Made by a program: the position numbers and the translations under genes | Notes under the pieces: model-generated | The model's input: the letters and a program-made list of their open reading frames with translations, nothing else | Databases searched by the model: none | What the model was told of the DNA's origin: nothing | Shown: positions 17,965 through 26,657 of the stretch, piece after piece | Layout: each line of letters starts with the position of its first letter | How positions within the stretch are numbered: the first letter of the stretch is position 1 | DNA from: Mycobacterium sp. OAS707 | Lineage (GTDB): Bacteria > Actinomycetota > Actinomycetes > Mycobacteriales > Mycobacteriaceae | Assembly (NCBI RefSeq): GCF_014873705.1 | Contig: NZ_JADBDS010000001.1 | Coordinates: forward strand, 1,922,001-1,986,000 | DNA: 64,000 nt | Reading direction: 5' to 3'

Positions 17965-19545
17965 TCAGGCCGCGGCCTTGGCCGTATCCGCATCCTTCTT
18001 GTCGGTGTCCGACTTCTTTTCGTTATCGGACTTCGTCGTGGCAGCAGGGCTCGTGTCGGCCGCGGTGTCGTCGGCCTTCTTATCGTCGGCCTTCTTGTCG
18101 TCGGCCTTCTTGTCGTCGGCCTTCTTGTCGTCGGCCTTCTTGTCGTCGGCCTTCTTGTCGCCCGTCGTCGCCTCGGGCTTGGCGACAGGCGATTCCTCCG
18201 TCGACGCTGACGTCTCGTCCTTGACCGTCGTCTGCTGCTCGGTGGTGTCTGTATTGGTGTCCTTCACCAGCGTCAGCTTCGACGTCGACTTCGTGTTGTC
18301 GATGGCCTTGTCGGTCTCGGTCACTTCCGTCGCGGTCGTCCGCGCGGCCGCTGCCAACGTCGACACCGTGGTCGTCGACGCCGGCGACTGCGTGGTGAGC
18401 GGGAGCGTGGACGTCAGCCCACCGAGGTCGCCGATGAAGGCCTGGATGCCCTGGATCGTCGCGGCGACGAGGTTCACGCCCACCGCGGGCCAATTCTGAA
18501 TCGGGTTGAAGGGCAGTATTGACAGCCACTTCTCCTTGCCGGGATCACCGCTCCAGTCGTAACCGAGATCGATCAGCACCTTCAGCACCGGCGACACCAG
18601 GTCGGCGACCGGTTTGGCCACCGGTTGCAGCGGGGCAGGGATCACGCCCATGACCGAGTCCACGATCGGCAGGCTCTTGGCCGGAATCATCCAGTATCTG
18701 TTGCCGTGGGAGTCGACGCGGCAGTTCGGACCCGGGCACGGGCCTGCCAAGATGTCCGCCAATTCCTTGTCGGTGTAGCCGTAGGGCAACCCGGCGGTCG
18801 GATCGTTTCCGTTGGGCGCCAGGTAATACCCGTGCACTGTGTTGAATGCGGCCAACGCGTCCAGCATCGCGAACGGGTTGCCCCAGTACGTCGGGGCGTA
18901 CATCACGGGGTCGTACTGGAAGCCGATGCTGTCGATCGGTATCCCGGTGTCGGTCGGCATGGGCGGACCGAAGGTGATATTGAGGATCGGGATCGTCGGC
19001 AGGAAGCCGAGCCGGGTGAAGATTCCGCCGTCGGGATTGAAGGCGTTGCCGATCGTCACCACCGACAGCCGGGCGCGCTGCTCGGGCGTGAGGTCGCCGA
19101 GATTGCGCAACTCGTCGGAGACAACCGCTCCGCCCTGCGAGTAGCCGAAGATGACGACGTTGTCCGACGTGGTGTTCAGCAACCCCCGGAGCTGCCCGTC
19201 CAAATTCTGCACCCCGGTACCAACCGAGTCGTTCCACGTATCGCACTTGAACCCGGGACACCAATTGCCGATGAACCCCAGTGGCCAAAATGACGCGGGG
19301 TAGTTGACGCCTTCGAGGGCGCACGTGTTGTCCGTGCATGGGGTGAACGGAGCCATGTAGCGACTCCTGGCGTTTTCCATGTAGTTCGTGACGATGTTGG
19401 CGTTCGGGGTGCCCGTGCCCGGTACCACCAGCGCAGTAGTGGCCCCCAAAGCCAGCGCCGCCATGAACGCCGACGTGACGCCCAGAACGACCGAACTCAG
19501 GATTGCGAGGACAGCAACGACGAACGCGCGGGAGAACTTACGCAT
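17965..19545 (-). CDS. Secreted PE-PPE-domain serine hydrolase with KKADD repeat tail
   Basis: A 526-residue exported protein. An N-terminal hydrophobic signal or anchor (residues 8-40) is followed by an alpha/beta hydrolase of the PE-PPE domain type: VVPGTGTPN, the nucleophile elbow GYSQGGAV, and a C-terminal His candidate in NTVHGYYLAPNG. There is no PE or PPE leader. Two cysteine-bearing loops suggest disulphides. The last 120 residues are low-complexity, rich in Thr, Lys, Asp and Ala, including six KKADD repeats. Mycobacterial relatives are cutinase-like esterases acting on envelope lipids. The charged tail may anchor in or span the cell wall. Confidence 0.9.
   Translation of the reverse strand: MRKFSRAFVVAVLAILSSVVLGVTSAFMAALALGATTALVVPGTGTPNANIVTNYMENARSRYMAPFTPCTDNTCALEGVNYPASFWPLGFIGNWCPGFKCDTWNDSVGTGVQNLDGQLRGLLNTTSDNVVIFGYSQGGAVVSDELRNLGDLTPEQRARLSVVTIGNAFNPDGGIFTRLGFLPTIPILNITFGPPMPTDTGIPIDSIGFQYDPVMYAPTYWGNPFAMLDALAAFNTVHGYYLAPNGNDPTAGLPYGYTDKELADILAGPCPGPNCRVDSHGNRYWMIPAKSLPIVDSVMGVIPAPLQPVAKPVADLVSPVLKVLIDLGYDWSGDPGKEKWLSILPFNPIQNWPAVGVNLVAATIQGIQAFIGDLGGLTSTLPLTTQSPASTTTVSTLAAAARTTATEVTETDKAIDNTKSTSKLTLVKDTNTDTTEQQTTVKDETSASTEESPVAKPEATTGDKKADDKKADDKKADDKKADDKKADDKKADDTAADTSPAATTKSDNEKKSDTDKKDADTAKAAA
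18067..18156. repeat. Six tandem copies of a 15-bp unit in the PE-PPE gene
   Basis: The unit GTCGTCGGCCTTCTT occurs six times head to tail, with one base change (the second copy begins A). On the coding strand it encodes KKADD six times. Copies are almost identical at DNA level, so copy number is likely to vary between strains by slippage or recombination without breaking the frame. Confidence 0.9.
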
Positions 19546-19619
19546 GTGTCAACCATCACACAGCGGTGCAGCGGCGGTTGGCGGAACCGAAAACTTCCTT
19601 CCGCAAAGTTCACTGAGCG

Positions 19620-19646
19620 TGTCGGATTCGCGCGGCGCCGTTCGTC
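19620..19646 (+). promoter_or_regulatory. Candidate ECF42-type promoter
   Basis: TGTCGG at 19620-19625 and CGTC at 19643-19646 are separated by 17 bp, about 55 bp upstream of the DGPF gene. ECF42 target promoters, as I recall, carry TGTCGA at -35 and CGAC or CGTC at -10. The fit is close but not exact. It would make the DGPF-sigma operon self-activated. Confidence 0.4.
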
Positions 19647-19700
19647 GGACAGGTAGAGAGTGGAGCAGAGGGTTCCGCTCGCGACCGGAAGGTGACTCCC

Positions 19701-20408
19701 ATGCAATACCTCGCGCTGCTGCGTACCGCCGAATCCAACCGAACCCCCGACCCCGAAACATTCGCCGCGGAGATGTCCGCATACCAGGCCTTTCACACGA
19801 CGGCCCGAGCGGCGCTGCGGGCCGGCGACGCGCTGGCCCCGACGGAGGCCGGCGTGCGAATCACCGGCGGACCCGATGCGCCGACGATGACCGACGGCCC
19901 GTTCGCGGAAAGCGCAGAGGTGGCCTGCGGCTACTACGTCTTCGAGGCCGAGAACCTCGACGACGCACTGGCATTGGCCCGCGACGTTCCTGCGGCCAAG
20001 CACGGGTCGGTTGAGGTTCGGCCGACCTTCCACGCTTTCGATCCCGACTGGTCGGGCGCGGGCGGTGCCCAATGGTTGGCGCTGCTGCTCGAGCCACCCA
20101 CCTCTGCCCACACCCCAGGCACGCCGGAGTGGGAGGCCGAAGCGGCCCGGCACGGCGAGTTCGCCGCTGCGGCAGGTGACCATATCGTGAGCGGCGCGGC
20201 GCTGCATGAGCCGGCGTCGGCCACGACGGTGCGCGTTCGCGACAACAAGGTGCTGATGACCGACGGGCCGTACCCGGAGAGCGCGGAGGTCGCCACCGGC
20301 TTCTACCTGCTGGCGGCGGCTGACCGTGACGAGGCCACCAAACTGGCGTCGATGATTCCCGCCACCACGGTCGAGCTGCGGCAGCTGATGGGCGTCTCAG
20401 GGCTGTAA
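19701..20408 (+). CDS. Tandem YCII-related (DGPF) domain protein
   Basis: A 235-residue protein made of two related domains of about 110 residues. Each has the family signature: TMTDGPFAES near residue 62 and LMTDGPYPES near residue 187. The YCII/DGPF fold is ferredoxin-like; the biochemical role is not established. It sits 8 bp upstream of an ECF sigma factor, the standard partnership of ECF42 sigma factors. The ATG at 19701 fits the fold start (MQYLALLR); a GTG three codons earlier is possible. Confidence 0.9.
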   Translation: MQYLALLRTAESNRTPDPETFAAEMSAYQAFHTTARAALRAGDALAPTEAGVRITGGPDAPTMTDGPFAESAEVACGYYVFEAENLDDALALARDVPAAKHGSVEVRPTFHAFDPDWSGAGGAQWLALLLEPPTSAHTPGTPEWEAEAARHGEFAAAAGDHIVSGAALHEPASATTVRVRDNKVLMTDGPYPESAEVATGFYLLAAADRDEATKLASMIPATTVELRQLMGVSGL

Positions 20409-20416
20409 CCGCGTCA

Positions 20417-21634
20417 ATGACCAACCTGGACGGCGTCTTTCGGCGGGAATGGGGGCCCGCGGTCGCGGCGCTCGCGCGCTGGTCAGGCGACCTCACCGTC
20501 GCCGAGGACGCCGTCCAGGAGGCCTTCGCCGAAGCATTGCGTAGCTGGCCCCGCGACGGTGTGCCCGACAACGCGGGCGGATGGGTCGTTCGGGTCGCCC
20601 GCAACCGGGCACTGGACCGGTTGCGACGCGAATCCGTGCGCCCCGGAAAGGAACTCGCAGCCGTGGTGGACGACATCCGGGCCCGCACCGACCGCGTCGA
20701 CGTGCATCCCGTTCGCGACGACGAGCTGAGGATGATGTTCACCTGTGCGCATCCCGCGCTCGACCCGACCTCGCAGTTGGCGCTCACGCTACGGCTGATC
20801 TCGGGGCTCAGCGTGCCCGAGATATCGCGGGCGCTGCTGCAGTCGCAGTCGGCCGTCGGACAGCGGATCACCCGCGCCAAGAACAAGATCCGGCACGCCA
20901 ACATCCCGTTGCGTGTGCCGCCGGCCGAGTTGCTACCGGAACGCACTCCGCACGTGCTGGCATGCATCTACTCGGTGTTCACCGAGGGCTATTGGTCCAC
21001 TGCAGGACCATCGGCAGTTCGCGACGAGCTGTGTGACGAAGGCGTGCGGCTGGCCGGTGAACTGTGCTCGTTGATGCCCGACGACCGCGATGCGCAAGCG
21101 TTGGCCGCCCTTGTCCTGCTACATGATTCGCGACGACAGACCCGCGTCGACGCCGACGGCGCGTTGCTGCCGCTCGAGGAGCAGGATCGGAGCCGTTGGG
21201 ATCGCGGCCGGATCGCCAGGGGCCTCGACCGGCTCACGCGCGCGGCGGGCGCGACGGGCCCCTACTTGCCACAGGCGGTGATCGCGGCGCTGCATGCGAC
21301 CGCACCGAGTTGGCAGGAGACGGACTGGACCACGATCTGCGCGGCCTATGACCGGTTGATCGACATCACCGGGTCACCGGTGGCCCGCGCGAATCGGGCA
21401 ATGGCCATCGGCTTTCGCGACGGGTTTGCCGCCGGCCTTGCCGCCCTCGATGCCGTTGCCGACGATCCGCGGCTGGCAGCATCGAACACCGTCATCACAA
21501 TTCGCGCGGATCTGCTGCGGCGTGCGGGTCGGCGTGCCGAGGCCCACAGGTGGTATCGCGCCGCGCTCGACGGCAACGGTTCTGGTCCCGCTCAGGAGTT
21601 CCTGCGTCGCCGGCTCGCGGAGTGCGCCGGCTAG
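20417..21634 (+). CDS. ECF42-group RNA polymerase sigma factor with C-terminal TPR-like extension
   Basis: A 405-residue sigma factor. Residues 1-80 carry the sigma-2 region (AEDAVQEAFAEALRSWP, GGWVVRVARNRALDRLRR) and about residues 115-165 the sigma-4 helix-turn-helix (LRLISGLSVPEISRALLQSQSAVGQRI). A helical extension of some 230 residues (ACIYSVFTEGYW, then LMPDDRDAQALAALVLLHDSRR) marks group ECF42, in which the extension takes part in controlling activity in place of a classical anti-sigma factor. No anti-sigma gene is adjacent. The DGPF partner lies just upstream. Confidence 0.92.
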   Translation: MTNLDGVFRREWGPAVAALARWSGDLTVAEDAVQEAFAEALRSWPRDGVPDNAGGWVVRVARNRALDRLRRESVRPGKELAAVVDDIRARTDRVDVHPVRDDELRMMFTCAHPALDPTSQLALTLRLISGLSVPEISRALLQSQSAVGQRITRAKNKIRHANIPLRVPPAELLPERTPHVLACIYSVFTEGYWSTAGPSAVRDELCDEGVRLAGELCSLMPDDRDAQALAALVLLHDSRRQTRVDADGALLPLEEQDRSRWDRGRIARGLDRLTRAAGATGPYLPQAVIAALHATAPSWQETDWTTICAAYDRLIDITGSPVARANRAMAIGFRDGFAAGLAALDAVADDPRLAASNTVITIRADLLRRAGRRAEAHRWYRAALDGNGSGPAQEFLRRRLAECAG

Positions 21635-21653
21635 TGGTCGCTACCCTCGTGCC

Positions 21654-22592
21654 GTGACCACAGCGATCGGAGTCGTCCTATTGGCCGTCGCGGCGGTCGC
21701 ATTGGCCGTGCGCTACGTTCCGATCACCCACCTCGTCGTGCTCGCGGTGGCCGCGCTAGCGCCGTACCTGATGTTCGGCGCGCCGGCGTCGCTGATTGTG
21801 TTTGCGCTGCAACGTAACTGGATCTTAGCGGCGGTGGCAGCCGGAGTGACGGCTGCGGTGGTCGTCGTCCAGCTGCCGTGGTATGTGCGCCGCGGCGGGA
21901 CTCGCGGAGTCAGGGTGCGCGTGATCTCGGCGAATCTGCGCTATGGCCGGGCCGACGCCGACGGGGTCGTGAAGATGGTTCGCGACGACGCCGATATCCT
22001 TGCGGTGCAAGAGCTTACGCCCGAGAAGGCCGAGCTTTTGTCGGCCGCCGGCCTCGATGAGGCCCTTCCTCACCGGGCGCTTCGTGCGTGTAAGGGCCCC
22101 GCGGGTGTCGGCATCTGGAGTCGCTACCCCATCGCAACCACCGAGATCGACGACGACTTCTGGCTCGGCCTGGTCACCGCGAAGGTACGCATCCCCGACG
22201 TGTCCGCCGAAGCGACCGTTGTGGTGCTGCACCTGTCCGCACCTTGGCCCGATCCGATCGCGGGCTGGCGCGCCGACCTCGCTCGGCTGGCGGAGAAACT
22301 GCCGCGGCTAGCGGCGGCCAGCGAGGGGGCAGTCATCGTCGCAGGCGACTTCAACGCGACGCGTGACCTTCGCGAGTTCCGCCACCTGCTGCGCGATGGC
22401 TTTGGCGATGCGGCCGAGCAGGCAGGCGCGGGACTGACCCGCACCCACCCGGCCGACGTTCGAGCACTTCCCCCGCTGTTCGCCGTGGATCACGTGCTGA
22501 CGCTGCGCTGCACGGCGACGGCTGTTCGCACACTCGCCATCGCAGGTTCCGACCACCGGGCCCTTGCCGGCGTGATCGAGATTCCTGTATGA
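21654..22592 (+). CDS. Membrane-anchored EEP-family phosphoesterase
   Basis: A 312-residue protein starting at GTG 21654, 19 bp after the sigma-factor gene. Residues 1-80 contain about three hydrophobic helices. The rest is a DNase I-like domain with SANLRYGRAD, LAVQELTPEKA (metal Glu), GIWSRYPI, VLHLSAPWPDP, VAGDFNATRD and GSDHRALAGV. The catalytic domain probably faces outside. It is a clear paralogue of the protein at 27983. Substrate unknown: a phospholipid, nucleic acid or phosphoester headgroup are all possible for this fold. Confidence 0.9.
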   Translation: MTTAIGVVLLAVAAVALAVRYVPITHLVVLAVAALAPYLMFGAPASLIVFALQRNWILAAVAAGVTAAVVVVQLPWYVRRGGTRGVRVRVISANLRYGRADADGVVKMVRDDADILAVQELTPEKAELLSAAGLDEALPHRALRACKGPAGVGIWSRYPIATTEIDDDFWLGLVTAKVRIPDVSAEATVVVLHLSAPWPDPIAGWRADLARLAEKLPRLAAASEGAVIVAGDFNATRDLREFRHLLRDGFGDAAEQAGAGLTRTHPADVRALPPLFAVDHVLTLRCTATAVRTLAIAGSDHRALAGVIEIPV

Positions 22593-22598
22593 GCAGAA

Positions 22599-22814
22599 TT
22601 AAGCGGAAGCGCCCATGTCGTCGACAGGCTGCCCGGCCGCGTCGCGCCTGGGTTCAACGGCCGGCTTGCTGACAAGCCGCCGGAAGAAACTGCGGATGGG
22701 GGTGGCGGACCGATACCGAGTGCACTTGCCGGGTGCGCACAAAGCGCACTCGGAGCCTGCCCGGTAATGCTGATGGGCGGCTCGCTGGTGGTCACAGCGG
22801 CAAAGGTCGTTCAC
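22599..22814 (-). CDS. Small Cys/His-rich putative zinc-binding protein
   Basis: A 71-residue protein whose first 32 residues carry CRCDH, HQHYRAGSECALC and GKC. This spacing of four or more Cys and several His suggests one zinc site, as in short actinobacterial proteins of unknown function. The tail is basic, then acidic, with no recognisable domain. It is convergent with the EEP gene (6-bp gap) and 65 bp downstream of the methyltransferase on the same strand. Confidence 0.65.
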   Translation of the reverse strand: MNDLCRCDHQRAAHQHYRAGSECALCAPGKCTRYRSATPIRSFFRRLVSKPAVEPRRDAAGQPVDDMGASA

Positions 22815-22879
22815 AATACAAGTACGGTACCCGGTGGACAGCGTCCGAACCTGAGAGCACGTTTAGAAGTACCTGATCG

Positions 22880-23596
22880 TTACCTCGGCTTGACCCCGAC
22901 CACAAGGGTGGATACGCCAAACCGTCGCAGCCCCGGCGTGCGGTCCCAGGTGCGGAAATGGCGCTGGTAATACGCAAGGGCCCGAGACGGCAGCCACGGA
23001 TATGTCTCGAGCACCGGCCAGATGAAACCGGTCTCATCGATGGCGAAGCCGGCATTGTTGACGTCTCGGACCAATTGCCTGGGCCAGTAGTTGCGCGCCG
23101 CGGTCCAATCGTGGGTGAGACGTTCCGGCAACCACGGGATCAGCGGGGCCGGGCACACGGTGACCGGGCCGATCGACACGTTGTGGCCTTCTATCGGAAA
23201 CCACCGATTCGGGCTGATGAGCACGAGTACTCCGCCGGGCTTGAGGACCCGACGGGTCTCCGCCAACGCCCGCGCCTCGTCGGCCACATGCTCGTACACC
23301 TCGTTCATGAAGACGCCGTCGAACGTCTGGTCGTCGAACGGAATCGTATGGCCGTCGAAAACCAGGAAATCGGCACGCGCGAGGTTTCGCCGTTTCGCCT
23401 CGGCGATCCGGTCCTCCTCGACGTCGACTCCGCTGACCGCGTCGGCGCCGCGAGCCAGCATCGCTTCCACGTAACCGCCATCCGCACAACCGAAGTCGAG
23501 CCAGCGGCCGGCCAGCCGTTTGGCAATCCGATCGATTCGGTATTCGACGTTCAGCGGCGTCGCGGTCGGGTCACCCCTGTCGGGTTCGCGGTTCAC
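22880..23596 (-). CDS. Class I SAM-dependent methyltransferase
   Basis: A 238-residue Rossmann-fold methyltransferase. Motif I is WLDFGCADGGY, the acidic motif II lies in SGVDVEEDRI, DGHTIPFDDQTFDGVF follows, and the late motif is LKPGGVLVLISPNRWFP. Proteins of this type act on sugars, lipids or small metabolites. The start GTG 23596 overlaps the P450 stop (GTGA), so translation is coupled; GTG 23599 is an alternative. Pairing with a P450 suggests hydroxylation followed by methylation of the same product. Confidence 0.88.
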   Translation of the reverse strand: MNREPDRGDPTATPLNVEYRIDRIAKRLAGRWLDFGCADGGYVEAMLARGADAVSGVDVEEDRIAEAKRRNLARADFLVFDGHTIPFDDQTFDGVFMNEVYEHVADEARALAETRRVLKPGGVLVLISPNRWFPIEGHNVSIGPVTVCPAPLIPWLPERLTHDWTAARNYWPRQLVRDVNNAGFAIDETGFIWPVLETYPWLPSRALAYYQRHFRTWDRTPGLRRFGVSTLVVGVKPR

Positions 23597-24948
23597 CACG
23601 GCGCACTCCGCTCTGCGCTGCTCGCCTCGCCGCCTGCCGCAGCTGTGCGCCGACGGCGACGGACGACCACTCGGGCGCCGTGGGCCGGGCCGAACGCAAC
23701 GCCCTTGCTCTGCCACCGCTCACCGGGCGCGGATGTCGGCACCAACTCGTACTCCCGCAGAATCGTGCGCAGCACGACCTCCATCTCCATGTGCGCGAAA
23801 GCGGCGCCGGGGCATCGTCGGTTGCCGCCGCCGAATGGAATCCACGAGTACAAATCGATGGCCGCATCCAGGAACCGATCGGGATCGAATGCCTCGGCCT
23901 GCTGGTACAGCTGCTCGTTGAGATGGGTGAGGTAGATGTTCACCGACACGGTGTAACCGCGCGGTATCACCCACGGCCCCAACGCAATCGAAGGCGCGAT
24001 CACCTGGCGTGCAGTCGATGCGATCACCGGGCGTGTGCGCAGCACTTCGTAGATGGTCGCCTGCAACAGCCGCGATTCGCCTGCCTCGATCTCGTCGACA
24101 AGTCGTGCGACGACATCGGGATGCCTGCGCAACCGTTCCAGCGACCATGCCAATGATGTCGCGGTGGTTTCGTGTCCGGCGACCACCAAGGTGAACAACT
24201 CGTCGGTGATGTCACTGCGCGACATCGGCGTTCCGTCGTCATAGCGGGCCAGCAACAACGCCGAGAGCACATCGGTGCGTTGCTCAATGGCCGGATCCGC
24301 CAGCGCTTTCGCGATCTGGGTCTCGATGATGCCGTCGAGTTCCTTGCGCATGGACTTGAAGCGCACCCATGGACTCCACGGGCCGAAGTCATGCCGCAAC
24401 CACGGGACGAAAGGCATCCGCTGGCCGACTTTCACCAACGGGGGCATCAGCTTGCGCAGCGCCTCGAGTTCTTCGCCCGCCGCGCCGAAAAGCGCACGGA
24501 GGATGGTGTTCAGCGTGATCGTCAGTGTCGAATCCAGCACCGAGAACTCTTGATCTGCAGGCCAATTGGCGATCTCTGCCAGCGTCTCCTGTTCGATGAG
24601 GCCTTCATAGGCGCGCATCCGCTTGCCGTGAAACTGCGGCAGCAGCAGCTTGCGATGTTGCCGGTGTTTGTCGCCCTCGAGCCCGAAGCTCGATCCCGGT
24701 CCGAGCATCACCCCGAGGTTCGCGTCCACACCGCGGACCGCGTCCGGCGGCTGCGCGAACAGCGCCTTGGCAAGTTCACGGTCGGTCACGGTCACGGTGG
24801 GCCCCACAACCGGCAGATGCATGGTGAAGGCAGAACCGTAGCGCTTGGTCATCGCCTTCATCACCGGGCCTGCGACGGTCAGGTATGCGATCGCCTGGAT
24901 GAACTTCGGCCAGCGCGGCCCAGGCGGCACGCGGGCTGCCACCCCCAT
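23593..24948 (-). CDS. Cytochrome P450
   Basis: A 451-residue soluble bacterial P450. The I-helix oxygen-activation motif is VVAGHETTATS, the K-helix ExxR is YEVLRTRP, and the haem loop FGGGNRRCPGAAF has the proximal ligand at Cys379. Overall it resembles mycobacterial CYP135/138-like enzymes. The tail beyond residue 430 is Arg-rich. It overlaps the methyltransferase by 4 bp. Substrate unknown; the surrounding glycan and lipid genes make a lipid or polyketide-like substrate plausible. Confidence 0.93.
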   Translation of the reverse strand: MGVAARVPPGPRWPKFIQAIAYLTVAGPVMKAMTKRYGSAFTMHLPVVGPTVTVTDRELAKALFAQPPDAVRGVDANLGVMLGPGSSFGLEGDKHRQHRKLLLPQFHGKRMRAYEGLIEQETLAEIANWPADQEFSVLDSTLTITLNTILRALFGAAGEELEALRKLMPPLVKVGQRMPFVPWLRHDFGPWSPWVRFKSMRKELDGIIETQIAKALADPAIEQRTDVLSALLLARYDDGTPMSRSDITDELFTLVVAGHETTATSLAWSLERLRRHPDVVARLVDEIEAGESRLLQATIYEVLRTRPVIASTARQVIAPSIALGPWVIPRGYTVSVNIYLTHLNEQLYQQAEAFDPDRFLDAAIDLYSWIPFGGGNRRCPGAAFAHMEMEVVLRTILREYELVPTSAPGERWQSKGVAFGPAHGARVVVRRRRRTAAAGGEASSAERSAPW

Positions 24949-25052
24949 TTCCCCTCCCCCACCGCGACGACCTTTGCGGTGCCAACACCTTACTCCGCGA
25001 CAAACCCGCCTGTCGGGCGATCGGCGCGCCTGTCAGCAAACGGGGCGGCGGT

Positions 25053-25820
25053 TCATCCGAGCGAGTATTCGCGCGCCCAGTCGATGCGTTGGCGGCCCCC
25101 CGCGGCAATGTCGCCGCCGAAGTTGTCGAGCTGCATGCACAGATGCATCGGCCCCGGCGGGAAGTGCGCGGTGTCCCGGGTTTCCCACCATTGGGCTCCG
25201 TCGACGAAAAAGGCGATGCGCTCAGGCGTCCACTCGACGGCCCAGCTGTGCCACTGCGTGGCGTCGATCGGAACCGTGGTGCCCTGCCGTTGATCGTCGA
25301 ACCCGAAGTGCAACCAGCCCTCGGCGGTCTGCCGCGTCGGATCCGGGATTTCCATGAAGTCGATCTCCCCGCCGACGGGCCAGTTCTCCGCGTCGGGCCA
25401 GAGCAGCAGCACCGAGTGATATCCGGGCGCGGCGGGAAGCGACTTCATGCAGACCTCCCAGCGGCCGAACATCTGGCCAGGCCCCTTGAGCGCCACTCCG
25501 CCCGAGTTGCCTTCCGCATCGCCGAAGATGGTGAGGTAGCCGTCTGCAGCGCTGATCGCCCGTGGCGTGCGGCGTCCGTTGCCGGCATGCCCGGGCCCGT
25601 CGTAGAGCCACCAGTTGTTCACGTCGGCGGGACTGTCGAATTCAGAACCATGCACCGGGGCGCCCCAACCCAACGTGGCCGCGGCAGTGGTCGGACACTT
25701 CGACTCCGCGGCGGGCTCGGCCTTCCCCTCGATCGAGCAGCCCACAGCCCCCGAAAACATGGCGGCCCCGGCGAACACCGCAAACGCGGCGCGCCACCCA
25801 CCCATGCTGTTGCTGACCAT
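25053..25820 (-). CDS. GH16-family lipoprotein (beta-glucanase or transglycosylase type)
   Basis: A 255-residue exported protein: signal peptide with lipobox GAVGC (Cys28 as counted), then a GH16 jelly-roll domain. The family active-site motif is EIDFMEI in GGEIDFMEIPDP, giving both catalytic Glu residues. The concave-face motif WHSWAVEWTPERIAFFVDG is also typical. GH16 enzymes cut or rearrange beta-1,3/1,4-glucans, galactans and related polymers. Its place beside glycosyltransferase and flippase genes suggests it trims, releases or remodels the exported polysaccharide. Confidence 0.9.
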   Translation of the reverse strand: MVSNSMGGWRAAFAVFAGAAMFSGAVGCSIEGKAEPAAESKCPTTAAATLGWGAPVHGSEFDSPADVNNWWLYDGPGHAGNGRRTPRAISAADGYLTIFGDAEGNSGGVALKGPGQMFGRWEVCMKSLPAAPGYHSVLLLWPDAENWPVGGEIDFMEIPDPTRQTAEGWLHFGFDDQRQGTTVPIDATQWHSWAVEWTPERIAFFVDGAQWWETRDTAHFPPGPMHLCMQLDNFGGDIAAGGRQRIDWAREYSLG

Positions 25821-25883
25821 GTCGACTACCCCGTTGTAGCTCGTAAGAGCAAACCCCGTTTCACGTTACATGGTGGACCGGGC

Positions 25884-26657
25884 TCAGCCGAGGCCCGCAA
25901 TCCAGTCGAGTACTTCGGTGCCCTGGTAGCACTTCGTCGCCACATGGCCGCCCTTGCAGTCGACGAGCGTGATAGCCGCTACCGACCGGAACCGGTCGGC
26001 GAAGGCCCCCGCCGACGCGGAGCCGGGAATGGTGTCATCGGTACTCGAGGCGTACAGCCGAAAACTACGTCCTGCGAACACGTTTGGCGGCCAGGACAGC
26101 GGGTCGGCGCTCTCCGGCACGACGCCACCCCATGGGCCTTCGACGTAGCTGACCTTGCGAATCTCGAGGGGCATCCCCATCAGCGGACTGACGCCGACCA
26201 TGCCCTTGACCTGATGGGCGGTGTCGTCGCGGATCAAGGCGAGCGCCGCAAGCGCACCCATCGACTCGGCGACGAAGAACATCGGTCCGGCGATGTACTT
26301 CTTCTGCGCGGCCGCGATCAGCCCACGGTATGCGTCTTGCGACGCCGGGTTTCCGAACGCATTTCCGCCGGCGTCCGCGGCGACCACGGCATAACCGGCA
26401 CGCAACAACGGGTCGAACAGGTCGGTGTGCTTGCGCTCGGTCTGGATCACGTGGGCATCCTGATCGCTGCCGTGGAAGTACACGACGAGGCCCTTGATCG
26501 GCACGCCGGTGGCTGTCAAACCCCACGTTCCCTCGCCGTTGACGAGCACCCCGTCGACGGGCATGCCGTAGCCGACGGCTTCCTTTTCCTTCGCACAGCC
26601 CGTCAACCCCACGACGATCGCTGCGATCAATGCGACAACGGTTAGAGGTTTGATCAT
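25884..26657 (-). CDS. Alpha/beta hydrolase-like lipoprotein with intact catalytic residues
   Basis: A 257-residue lipoprotein with lipobox VVGLTGC and a compact alpha/beta hydrolase domain: VVYFHGSDQD (oxyanion region), the nucleophile elbow VAESMGALAA, Asp in STDDTIPGS and a C-terminal His in DCKGGHVATKCYQG. The flanking Cys pair probably forms a disulphide. The ATG at 26657 overlaps the stop of the upstream GT4 gene (ATGA), so the two are translationally coupled. It may act as a surface esterase on the glycan product. A paralogue at 42444 lacks the Ser and His. Confidence 0.88.
   Translation of the reverse strand: MIKPLTVVALIAAIVVGLTGCAKEKEAVGYGMPVDGVLVNGEGTWGLTATGVPIKGLVVYFHGSDQDAHVIQTERKHTDLFDPLLRAGYAVVAADAGGNAFGNPASQDAYRGLIAAAQKKYIAGPMFFVAESMGALAALALIRDDTAHQVKGMVGVSPLMGMPLEIRKVSYVEGPWGGVVPESADPLSWPPNVFAGRSFRLYASSTDDTIPGSASAGAFADRFRSVAAITLVDCKGGHVATKCYQGTEVLDWIAGLG

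Noticed and set aside
18067..18156. Tandem repeat as a CRISPR array
   Set aside because: Units are contiguous without spacers and encode KKADD in frame inside the PE-PPE gene.
25089..26645. 518-codon open frame on the plus strand
   Set aside because: It is antisense to the GH16 and hydrolase lipoprotein genes, has no family motif and spans two real genes.
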